64,000 bases of DNA, taken from an uncultured Oscillospiraceae bacterium (GTDB lineage Bacteria; Bacillota; Clostridia; Oscillospirales; Acutalibacteraceae). The stretch is from positions 5,322 through 69,321 of the forward strand of contig CABQLY010000010.1 in the NCBI GenBank assembly GCA_902465155.1. Direction: 5' to 3'. The position numbers and the translations under genes are program-made. Below are positions 33,529 through 41,150 of the stretch, in pieces. The notes under the pieces were generated by a model. The model made no database searches. It had not been told where the DNA came from and was given only the letters and a program-made list of their open reading frames with translations. Within the stretch, counting starts at the first letter, position 1. Each line of letters starts with the position of its first letter.

Positions 33529-34458
33529 ATGAATTTAATGCATTTAAAATACGCCGTAGAGGTTTCGGAAACCGGCTCGATTAACAAAGCGGCCGAGCGG
33601 CTTTTTGTTAGCCAGCCAAACCTAAGCCGTGCCATTAAAGAGCTAGAGGCTTCGTTAGGCGTTGCAATTTTTGCACGCAGCGCCCGCGGCATGGATCTAA
33701 CGCCAAACGGCGAGGTTTTTATTCGCTACGCCAAAAACATTTTAAAGCAAATTAACGCGGTTGAAAATTTGTTTGAAAAAGAAAACGCCGAAAAGCAGCG
33801 GTTTTCGGTTTCCGGCCCGCGGGCCAGCTATATTGCAAAGGCTTTTTCCCGCTTTGTGGCCGGCTTAACGCCCAACGAGCAGTCGGAGCTTTTTTACCGC
33901 GAGACCAACGCCATGCGGGTAATTAAAAACCTTTTGCAGGAGGATTGCGAGCTTGGCATTTTGCGCTATGCCGAGAATTACGATAAATATTACAAAGCAA
34001 CGCTGGAGGAAAAAGGCCTTTGCTACGAGCTAATTACCGATTTTAGCTACCTTTTACTGTTTAGCCGGCAAAGCCCGTTGGCAAAGCTAAAAAGCATTAC
34101 CTACCGCGACCTGCAAATTTTAACCCAAATTGCGCATGCCGACCCTTATGTGCCCTCGTTGCCGCTTTCAGAGGTTAAAAAAGACGAATTGCCAACCAAC
34201 TCCGGCCGCTGCATTTATGTTTACGAGCGCGCCAGCCAGTTTGAGCTGCTGGCCGAAAACAAAAATTGCTTTACCTGGGTTTCCCCGGTTCCCAAAGACC
34301 TATTAAACCGTTACGACCTAATGCAGCAGCCCTGCTGCGAAGCCGGCCGCGTTTATAAAGATATTTTAGTGCGCCGAAAAAACTACACCCCCACCCCGCT
34401 GGACGACCGTTTTTTAGAGCAGCTGATTCTTTCTAAACGCGAGGTTTTTGACCTTTAA
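33529..34458 (+). CDS. LysR-type transcriptional regulator
   Basis: A 309-residue regulator. Residues 1-60 are the winged helix-turn-helix (LKYAVEVSETGSINKAAERL, QPNLSRAIKELEASLG), then a linker helix and a periplasmic-binding-like effector domain (~90-300). The effector domain departs from the usual metabolite-binding consensus, so the inducer cannot be guessed. LysR proteins normally control a divergent neighbour, but here the upstream gene galT is on the same strand; the target may lie elsewhere. AAGGACGG precedes ATG 33529. Confidence 0.9.
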   Translation: MNLMHLKYAVEVSETGSINKAAERLFVSQPNLSRAIKELEASLGVAIFARSARGMDLTPNGEVFIRYAKNILKQINAVENLFEKENAEKQRFSVSGPRASYIAKAFSRFVAGLTPNEQSELFYRETNAMRVIKNLLQEDCELGILRYAENYDKYYKATLEEKGLCYELITDFSYLLLFSRQSPLAKLKSITYRDLQILTQIAHADPYVPSLPLSEVKKDELPTNSGRCIYVYERASQFELLAENKNCFTWVSPVPKDLLNRYDLMQQPCCEAGRVYKDILVRRKNYTPTPLDDRFLEQLILSKREVFDL

Positions 34459-34568
34459 TTTTTAGGCAAAGGTTGAACCAAAAGCCGAACGAACCCACGC
34501 AGCCAAGCCGCCCTAAAAAAGGCAAAACGGAGCTACTGCTGCCGCATTGTAAAACGCCAATACCACAA

Positions 34569-34613
34569 CAGCGCCTACCGCTTAGCATTTAAAAAGCGGT
34601 AGGCGCTGCTTTT
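34569..34613 (+). terminator. Terminator of the LysR gene
   Basis: 15-bp stem, arms CAGCGCCTACCGCTT and AAGCGGTAGGCGCTG, followed by CTTTT; it separates this unit from the convergent exonuclease gene. Confidence 0.9.
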
Positions 34614-34660
34614 AACAGTCGACTAAAAAGCGGGGCAGCCGCATTTCATTGCCCCGAAAG

Positions 34661-35605
34661 CTACAAGCTATTATTGTTTTTTGGCGACGCCGACAAATCG
34701 GCTGCCGGCGCGTTGTTGAAAGTCCCGTTGGCGGTTCCGGCTGCAGATTTTTTGCGCTTTTTACGCACAAAAAAGCGTTGTTTGGTAATAATCCTGTCGT
34801 AATACTGCTTAAAAGAAACACCAAAGTTGTACTTTGTTTTACAGGCCTTGCAATAAAAATCTGCTCTAAAAAAGCCGTTAATAAATTTAAATTTATTCAA
34901 CCGCTGCAGCGGCTGGCCGCATTTTTCGCAGCAGGGCTTTAGCAAGGCTTTGTCAACCGCCGGACTGTTTAAATCGGCCACAAAATGCGGCTTGTACATT
35001 AGCCGTTTGTAAAATTCCGGCTGGTTGGTGTTGCGAATAAAAGGCTGCAGCGCCACGCTTTGGGCGCACTGCCCCAAAATTTTTGCCGAAAGCTTACTGT
35101 CATCCAGCGCGCAATGCAAGTCCTCCTCCCGAAACGGGATGTTTAGCATACGCGCCGCGTTTTCAAGCGAGACCTGGTTGGTTTGCGGGTTACCGCCGGC
35201 AGCCAAAAAAGCGTGAAATATTTTTTGCAGGTCGGCGTACCTGCCAAGGCAGGCCGGCACGGTAGTTTTTAAAAACAGCTCGCAGTTTTTGTGCAATACA
35301 TGCAGGTCGGTGTCGCTCCAGGTTAGGGTCAAGCAGTCCTCCCCCGCCCAGCTTTGGTAATTCTGCAGCGCTTGGCGCAGCGGAACCCCCGCCAGCATTT
35401 GCTCATTGGTTATGCCGGTTAGCTTTTTAAAGCGCCCGGAAAGCTTTTTAGAAAGCGACGAACGCACATCGGCACTAAAGGTGCTAATAAATTTAAAATT
35501 TTCGTTCAGCTTTACGGCGCCAAACTGCAATATTTCGTTTACAAAGCCTTTCGCAGCTGGACAATAAAAGCAATCCCATTCAAAATCCAGTAATATGTAG
35601 TTCAT
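34661..35605 (-). CDS. DnaQ-like DEDDh exonuclease with C-terminal zinc ribbon
   Basis: A 314-residue predicted 3'-5' exonuclease. Residues 1-180 carry a full DEDDh set: D7-F-E9 (LLDFEWD), D98/D100 (LTWSDTDL) and H164-C-A-L-D168-D169. This first motif (LDFEW) is the KapD/ERI-1-like kind that acts on RNA or DNA ends. Residues ~230-275 hold four Cys in two CxxC-like pairs (KPCCEKCG, YCKACK), a zinc ribbon, then a Lys/Arg-rich stretch (RKKRKK), both likely nucleic-acid contacts. Its ATG shares one base with the typA stop (TAATG), so it is translated with typA. The local PolC lacks its own exonuclease, so a proofreading role in trans is conceivable but unproven. Confidence 0.85.
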   Translation of the reverse strand: MNYILLDFEWDCFYCPAAKGFVNEILQFGAVKLNENFKFISTFSADVRSSLSKKLSGRFKKLTGITNEQMLAGVPLRQALQNYQSWAGEDCLTLTWSDTDLHVLHKNCELFLKTTVPACLGRYADLQKIFHAFLAAGGNPQTNQVSLENAARMLNIPFREEDLHCALDDSKLSAKILGQCAQSVALQPFIRNTNQPEFYKRLMYKPHFVADLNSPAVDKALLKPCCEKCGQPLQRLNKFKFINGFFRADFYCKACKTKYNFGVSFKQYYDRIITKQRFFVRKKRKKSAAGTANGTFNNAPAADLSASPKNNNSL

Positions 35606-37431
35606 TACTTTTTATTGCGGGCTTCGGCCTTCATGCGCAACTCTTTGCTTAAAATGCGTTTACGCAGGCGGGTGGCCTTGGGGGTAATTTCAACCAGCTC
35701 GTCATCTTTAATAAATTCCAGGCACTGCTCTAAGCTAAGCACGGTGTGCGGCACCAGCTTTAAGGCGTCATCCGAGCCGGCCGCACGCATATTGGTGGCC
35801 TGCTTTTTTTTGCAAACATTGCAAACAATATCCTCATTTTTCGGGTTTTCGCCAATAATCATACCCTCGTAAACCGGTTCGCCGGGGCCAATAAACAATC
35901 TACCACGGCTTTGGGTGTTAAACAGGCCGTAGCCGGTTGTTTCACCCGATTCGTGCACAACAATAGACCCGGTGTTGCGGCACTCAATATCCCCTTTATA
36001 GGGCTGGTAGCTGTCGAACACATGGTTCATAATACCGTTGCCGTTGGTATCGGTTAAAAACTGTGAGCGGTAGCCCAGCAGCCCGCGCGCGGGAATTAAA
36101 AATTCTAAGTGCGAGGTGCCGCCGTCCCGCGTGCCCATGTTTTTAATTTCGGCCTTGCGGGTGCCAAGACGCTCCATAACGGCGCCAACATATTCCTCCG
36201 GAACCTCTATCATTAAAAGCTCAATAGGCTCTAACAAATTGCCCTTTTCGTCCTTTTTAAAAATAACGGTAGGCGGAGAAACCTGAAATTCGTACCCCTC
36301 GCGGCGCATGGTTTCAATTAAAATAGAAAGGTGCAATTCACCGCGGCCGGAAACCTTAAAGGTATCGGCCGAATCGGTTTCCTCCACCCGCAGGCTAACA
36401 TTGGTTTGTACCTCTTTAAACAAGCGGTCACGAATATTGCGGGAGGTAACAAATTTACCGTCCTGCCCCGCAAAGGGGGAATTGTTAACCATAAAGTTCA
36501 TAGAAAGGGTTGGTTCATCTATTTTAACAAAGGGCAGCGGCTCTATATGCTCAGGGTCGCAGGCTGTTTCGCCAATGTTTAAATCGGCAATGCCGGCAAC
36601 GGCAATAATTTCCCCCGCCGGGGCCTGCTCCACCTCTTGCCGTTTTAGGCCCTCGTAGGTAAACAGTTTAGAAATACGCACATTTTTAGTGGTGCCGTCC
36701 CGGTGGCAAAGCACAACCGCCTGCCCGGCCGTAACCACGCCGCGCTCCACGCGGCCAATGCCAATTTTGCCTAAGTAATCGTCGCTGTCAATGTTAGAAA
36801 ATAAAATTTGCAGCGGGCCGTTTACATCGTTTTCCGGCGGCTCAATTTCTTTTACAATAATATCAAACAGCGGCTGCATATCCCCCTCGCGCGCATCGGG
36901 CGAAAGCGAGGCGTAGCCGTCGCGCCCCGAAGCAAACACTACCGGGAATTCAATTTGGTTATCGTCGGCGCCAAGCTCAATAAAAAGGTCTAACACTTCG
37001 TCAACAACCTCTAACGGGCGGGCCATGGGCCGGTCTACCTTGTTTACCACAACAATAACCTTTTTGCCAAGGCCTAAGGCTTTTTTTAGCACAAAACGGG
37101 TTTGCGGCATGCAGCCCTCAAAGGCGTCTACCAGCAGCAAAACGCCGTCCACCATCATTAAAATGCGCTCAACCTCGCCGCCAAAATCGGCGTGACCGGG
37201 GGTGTCTACAATGTTAATTTTGTAGTCGCCGTAATGCACGCTGGTTGGTTTTGATAAAATGGTAATACCGCGCTCCCGCTCTAAATCGTTAGAGTCCATA
37301 ACGCGCTCCTGCACCTGCTCGTTGGTACGAAAGGTGCCGCTTTGCTTTAAAAGCTCATCTACCAAGGTTGTTTTGCCGTGGTCAACATGGGCAATAATGG
37401 CAATGTTACGCAGCTTTTCAACAGACAGCAT
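35605..37431 (-). CDS. typA: Ribosome-associated GTPase TypA/BipA
   Basis: Translational GTPase related to EF-G and LepA that helps 50S assembly and adaptation to stress or cold. It is 608 residues from ATG 37431 (a GTG four codons earlier, 37443, is an alternative). G1 AHVDHGKTT, switch I with RGITI, G3 DTPGHADFG, G4 NKVDRP; domain II and the EF-G-like domains follow, and the C-terminal TypA-specific domain ends Lys/Arg-rich. Perfect promoter 40 bp upstream. The exonuclease gene is co-translated behind it. Confidence 0.96.
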   Translation of the reverse strand: MLSVEKLRNIAIIAHVDHGKTTLVDELLKQSGTFRTNEQVQERVMDSNDLERERGITILSKPTSVHYGDYKINIVDTPGHADFGGEVERILMMVDGVLLLVDAFEGCMPQTRFVLKKALGLGKKVIVVVNKVDRPMARPLEVVDEVLDLFIELGADDNQIEFPVVFASGRDGYASLSPDAREGDMQPLFDIIVKEIEPPENDVNGPLQILFSNIDSDDYLGKIGIGRVERGVVTAGQAVVLCHRDGTTKNVRISKLFTYEGLKRQEVEQAPAGEIIAVAGIADLNIGETACDPEHIEPLPFVKIDEPTLSMNFMVNNSPFAGQDGKFVTSRNIRDRLFKEVQTNVSLRVEETDSADTFKVSGRGELHLSILIETMRREGYEFQVSPPTVIFKKDEKGNLLEPIELLMIEVPEEYVGAVMERLGTRKAEIKNMGTRDGGTSHLEFLIPARGLLGYRSQFLTDTNGNGIMNHVFDSYQPYKGDIECRNTGSIVVHESGETTGYGLFNTQSRGRLFIGPGEPVYEGMIIGENPKNEDIVCNVCKKKQATNMRAAGSDDALKLVPHTVLSLEQCLEFIKDDELVEITPKATRLRKRILSKELRMKAEARNKK

Positions 37432-37470
37432 AAAAATAATCACTTTCCTTATTTATTCTACAACCAAATT

Positions 37471-37499
37471 ATTATACTATTCCCGCAAGGGGATGTCAA
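37471..37499 (-). promoter_or_regulatory. Sigma-A promoter of typA
   Basis: Minus-strand consensus TTGACA (37494-37499) and TATAAT (37471-37476), 17-bp spacer. Confidence 0.9.
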
Positions 37500-37562
37500 G
37501 AAAAAACGCCGTTTTTCCCCAACGCCTTGCAAATTTTGCTGTTTTTTAGCCAAACCTTTAGC

Positions 37563-37595
37563 AAAAAACCGGTTTAACCGCCAAAACCCTTTGGC
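37563..37595 (-). terminator. Probable terminator of the recJ-udk operon
   Basis: Stem GCCAAA / TTTGGC (37580-37585 and 37590-37595) with a second small GGTTTAACC fold, then GGTTTTTT on the minus strand. Confidence 0.5.
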
Positions 37596-37625
37596 AAAAT
37601 GTAAAAAACAAAGCAAAAGCCAAGC

Positions 37626-38558
37626 TTAGGTAACATCCTCATACATACCACCCTTTATAAACTCGCGCAGCAGCGAGCTTTGCGGAACCAGCGCCTGCGG
37701 CAGCACCTGAAACTGCTCTAACGCTTTTTGGGTACGCAGGGCGTAGCTGTAATTTTCGGTTTTTTGGGGCAGCTCCCGCAGCAGCTGCGGAACAATGCCG
37801 GCAAACAGGCAGGGCTCAAAAGCGTGAAAGGTAGAAAGCAGCGTGTCGGCGCGGTTTTTAAAGCAGTACAGGTATTTTTTTTCGCCCTCTACAACCCCGC
37901 TCCAAAGCTTTAGGGTAAAGGCGGCGCTGCTGCTGCGATAAATGTAATCCCGCGAGAGGCGACGGCAAAGCCGCAGCTGGCGGCTGGAAAGCAAAACGCT
38001 TTGCCCGCTGTAAACCGCCTGGTTTACGCTAATGTAAATTTTAAAAAGGCCGCCTTGCGGCAGGCTGCCGGTAAGCTCGGGGTTTAGGGCGTGCAGCCCC
38101 TCTACAATTAAAATTTTGTTGCCGCTAACATCTATGCTAAGGCCTTGCGGCTCGCGGCATTTTTTTTGAAAATTAAAAATAGGAATAACCGTTTTTCCGC
38201 TTTGCATAATTTGGCTAAAGCACTGCTGTATTAAGGGAATATCCAGCGCGTAAACCATTTCAAAATCCGGCTCGCCCTTTTGGTTCAGCGGCATTTTATT
38301 TGGCGGCAGATAAAAATTATCTAACGAAACAACCGCGGCCTTTACGCCGTTTGCCGCTAAAGCGTCACACAAAATGTGGGCCGTTGTTGTTTTGCCCGAG
38401 GCCGAGGGCCCGGCCATTAAAACAATTTTGCAGCCCTTGCGGCTTAAAATTTGCTGCGCGGTTGCCAAAACGGTGTTGTGGTATTCCTGCTCGGCCTGCG
38501 CTATTAGCTGTTCGGGGTTGCTTAAAACCGCCGCATTAATTTCAGTAAGGGTATTCAC
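37626..38558 (-). CDS. Uridine kinase-like P-loop kinase
   Basis: A 310-residue protein of the uridine kinase/phosphoribulokinase family. P-loop GPSASGKTTTA near residue 50, Walker-B-like SLDNFY, and the VEGLHALN motif that follows in uridine kinases. It is ~100 residues longer than E. coli Udk and has an N-terminal helical extension, as in many clostridial Udk-like proteins, so the substrate may not be uridine. The GTG at 38558 has GGAGG 9 nt upstream and overlaps the end of hemZ by 17 nt. Last gene of the recJ operon. Confidence 0.82.
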   Translation of the reverse strand: MNTLTEINAAVLSNPEQLIAQAEQEYHNTVLATAQQILSRKGCKIVLMAGPSASGKTTTAHILCDALAANGVKAAVVSLDNFYLPPNKMPLNQKGEPDFEMVYALDIPLIQQCFSQIMQSGKTVIPIFNFQKKCREPQGLSIDVSGNKILIVEGLHALNPELTGSLPQGGLFKIYISVNQAVYSGQSVLLSSRQLRLCRRLSRDYIYRSSSAAFTLKLWSGVVEGEKKYLYCFKNRADTLLSTFHAFEPCLFAGIVPQLLRELPQKTENYSYALRTQKALEQFQVLPQALVPQSSLLREFIKGGMYEDVT

Positions 38559-40026
38559 GGTAAAATGCCTCCACTCTTTGCTTTCTTTTCAGCATTTCCT
38601 CAAATCGGGTTAGATATTCATACGGGTATTTAAAATTAAAAATGCGCTCAATTTGGGGCCCGCCGGGCTGGCGCAATTTGGTAACGGCCGAGGCGCCGCA
38701 GCCTAAAACCGAGTGGGTTTCATCCATCATAAAAACATTGTAAAGCCCCTCGCTGCCGGGTTTGGCGTAGCCAACATTCTCTAAATTGCCAACCGTTTTG
38801 CTTTGGCGGTACATATAATACGGAAAAATACCGTTTTCGCCCAACACCTCGCGGGCGTAGTCTACCATTTTGGCCACTGCTTCGGCACTTTCAAAAAAAG
38901 TGTTAACGCCGGCCTCTGCCGTTAAATCGGCCGCCCGCTTGTAGGCCAAGGTGTGCACCGTTACACTTTCGGGGTTTAGGGCCAGCACCTGCTTTAGGGT
39001 GTTGGCAAAGCTGTTAAAATCGTCGCCCGGCAGGCCGGCAATTAGGTCCATATTAATATGTAAAAATCCAACCTCGCGCGCTAAATTAAAGGCCTGCACC
39101 GTTTGCTCGGCGGTGTGGCAGCGGCCAATTTTTTGCAGCACGGCGTTGTTCATTGTTTGGGGGTTAATGCTAATGCGGTCAACGCCGCTTTGCTTTAAGG
39201 CCAACAGCTTTTCCTTAGTAATAGTATCGGGCCGGCCGGCCTCTACCGTAAATTCTAAAAAATTGCCGCCAAAGCTTTGGGCGGTTTGGCTAAGCACCTG
39301 CTTTAGCTGCTCGGCCGAAAGGGTGGTTGGCGTACCGCCGCCCATGTAAACCGTTTGCGTTTTAAGGCCTAAGCGCCGAACCAGCTCGGCGGTGTATTCA
39401 ATTTCGCGGCAAAGCAGCGTTACATACTGCGGAATAAGCTTTTTGGCCTGTGCAATGCTGTGCGAAACAAACGAGCAGTAGCTGCAGCGGGTTGGGCAAA
39501 ACGGAACCGAAAGGTAAAGGCTAACGCTATCCCTTTTAGAGCGGGCAATAATTTTATTTTCTAACGCCGCGGTTTGCCCCAAAAGGCTTAGCTTTTGGCC
39601 GCTAACGGCCAGCTCGGTTTTTAAATACTGCTCGGCCTTTGGTCCTAAATCCTTTTGCAGGCGGTGGTAAAGCTTTGCGGGGCGCACCCCGGTTAAAATA
39701 CCCCACTGCGGGCGGTAGCCCGTTAGGCTGCAAAGGCAGTAAAACAGCAGCAGCGCCAAGGCTCTTTCCTGCTCCTTTTCCTTCGTTTGCCCGGGTGGAA
39801 CCGTAACCTGCCCGCTGCCGCGCTGCTCAAAAAAAGAATCCCCTTGCCGCACAGCGGCATAAAGCCCGGTTTGGCCGTTTGCTTTTTCTACCGCGGCAAC
39901 CGCAAAAAAGCCCTTGCCCGGCAGCTGCCCCAACGGCGCAAAGGTAATTTTTTCAAACGGAAAAAACAAGCGAACCAGCTTTTCCAGCTCGTATTGAAAG
40001 TTGTTGTTTTTAATATATATAATCAT
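38542..40026 (-). CDS. hemZ: HemZ-like radical SAM coproporphyrinogen III dehydrogenase
   Basis: A 494-residue member of the HemN superfamily. The radical SAM cluster motif is C177-P-T-R-C181-S-Y-C184; an aromatic residue preceding the third Cys and the following GGGTPTTL match HemN/HemZ. The ~165-residue N-terminal extension is typical of Bacillus and clostridial HemZ rather than HemW. Whether it makes haem is doubtful, since no other haem genes are here; HemZ/HemW proteins also act as haem chaperones. It follows the MBL hydrolase by 2 bp (TAAAAATG) and has no clear ribosome-binding site, so translational coupling is likely. Confidence 0.88.
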   Translation of the reverse strand: MIIYIKNNNFQYELEKLVRLFFPFEKITFAPLGQLPGKGFFAVAAVEKANGQTGLYAAVRQGDSFFEQRGSGQVTVPPGQTKEKEQERALALLLFYCLCSLTGYRPQWGILTGVRPAKLYHRLQKDLGPKAEQYLKTELAVSGQKLSLLGQTAALENKIIARSKRDSVSLYLSVPFCPTRCSYCSFVSHSIAQAKKLIPQYVTLLCREIEYTAELVRRLGLKTQTVYMGGGTPTTLSAEQLKQVLSQTAQSFGGNFLEFTVEAGRPDTITKEKLLALKQSGVDRISINPQTMNNAVLQKIGRCHTAEQTVQAFNLAREVGFLHINMDLIAGLPGDDFNSFANTLKQVLALNPESVTVHTLAYKRAADLTAEAGVNTFFESAEAVAKMVDYAREVLGENGIFPYYMYRQSKTVGNLENVGYAKPGSEGLYNVFMMDETHSVLGCGASAVTKLRQPGGPQIERIFNFKYPYEYLTRFEEMLKRKQRVEAFYREYPY

Positions 40027-40028
40027 TT

Positions 40029-40649
40029 TTAAACCAATATTAACGGATTATTATTTTTTTCAAAAAGAATGGTGGTAGAACGGCCGTGCCCGGGGTAAAC
40101 GGTAAAGTCCTGCTCTTGGCTTAACAGCCGTTTTATAGAAACACGCAGTGTATTTAAGCTGCCGCCAACATGGTCGGTACGGCCAAAACCCCGGTGAAAT
40201 AAGGTGTCACCGCTAAAAATGCTGTTTTCTAAAAAAAAGCAAACCGAACCCGGCGTATGCCCCGGGGTGTGCATAAAGCGAATGGCCTCCCCCGCAAAGG
40301 GCAGGATCTGCTGCTCGTTTTTTAAAACAATGTTGGCCTGCATATTGGGCTGCGGCTGCTGAAAAACGGCCGCTAAGCTGATCATAGGGTCGGTTAAAGC
40401 GGCAAGGTCGGCTTCGTGCAGCACCACCTTTGCGTTTGGGCAAAGGGCCAGCACCCGCGGCAGGGCTAAAAAGTGGTCAAAATGGCCGTGGGTTAGTAAT
40501 ACATATTCTACCGCCGGGCCGTGCTGCGCTAAAAACTCGGCGAGCTCTGCGGTGTAAAAGCCGGGATCAATAATTAATGCTTGTTGGCCTTTTAAAACGG
40601 CATAGCAGTTTTGCCCCATTGGGTTTTGGTTAAAGGTTAAAATTTGCAT
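40029..40649 (-). CDS. MBL-fold metal-dependent hydrolase (glyoxalase II-like)
   Basis: A 206-residue metallo-beta-lactamase-fold hydrolase. The first zinc motif is THGHFDH and further ligands lie in HTPGHTPGS and SGDTLFHRGFGRTD; YPGHGRST closes the site. This is the small hydroxyacylglutathione-hydrolase-like group usually next to dtd and rel in Firmicutes, with unknown thioester substrate. ATG 40649 is chosen for the GGAGG 5 nt upstream; a start at 40676 would read through that site. Located between dtd and hemZ in the recJ operon. Confidence 0.92.
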   Translation of the reverse strand: MQILTFNQNPMGQNCYAVLKGQQALIIDPGFYTAELAEFLAQHGPAVEYVLLTHGHFDHFLALPRVLALCPNAKVVLHEADLAALTDPMISLAAVFQQPQPNMQANIVLKNEQQILPFAGEAIRFMHTPGHTPGSVCFFLENSIFSGDTLFHRGFGRTDHVGGSLNTLRVSIKRLLSQEQDFTVYPGHGRSTTILFEKNNNPLILV

Positions 40650-40663
40650 AAGCTCCTCCAGCT

Positions 40664-41116
40664 TTACTTGTGCCAAATTTTAGTGTTGTAGGTTAGGGTT
40701 ATAGGGCCGTCGCAGCAAAGCGAAATTTGCATATCGGCCCCAAAAACGCCGGTTTGCACCGCAACGCCCTGCTTTTGCAGCTGCGCGCAAAAATAATGGT
40801 ACAGCTCGCTTGCCCGCTGCGGCGGCATGGCGCTGCCAAAATCGGGCCGGTTGCCCTTTTTCAGCTCGGCGCAAAGCGTAAAGTTAGAAACGCAAAGCAC
40901 CGCCCCCTGCACCTGATTTAGGTTTAAATTCAGCTTTTGCTGCGCGTCGCAAAAAATTCGCAGCTTTGCAATTTTTTGCGCCAGCAGGTCGGCGTCCTGC
41001 TCGGTATCGTCCCCCATAACGCCCAACAGCAAAAGCAGCCCTTTTTGAATACTGCCGGCCGGTTGGCCGTTTGCGGTAACGGCCGCGCTGCTGCAGCGTT
41101 GAACAACTGCTTTCAA
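40664..41116 (-). CDS. dtd: D-aminoacyl-tRNA deacylase
   Basis: Removes D-amino acids and glycine wrongly attached to tRNA; homodimer acting on the free aminoacyl-tRNA. It is 150 residues. Family motifs: N-terminal MKAVVQRC, the SNFTLCAELKKGNRPDF block (usually SQFTL) and CDGPITL (usually NDGPVT), where the Gly-Pro dipeptide reads chirality. TTG 41116 begins the canonical MKAVVQR sequence with GAAAGGGG ~9 nt upstream. The rel-dtd arrangement is conserved widely in Firmicutes. Confidence 0.95.
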   Translation of the reverse strand: MKAVVQRCSSAAVTANGQPAGSIQKGLLLLLGVMGDDTEQDADLLAQKIAKLRIFCDAQQKLNLNLNQVQGAVLCVSNFTLCAELKKGNRPDFGSAMPPQRASELYHYFCAQLQKQGVAVQTGVFGADMQISLCCDGPITLTYNTKIWHK

Positions 41117-41150
41117 AATACCGGCCCCTTTCTTTAAAAAATATTAAAAA

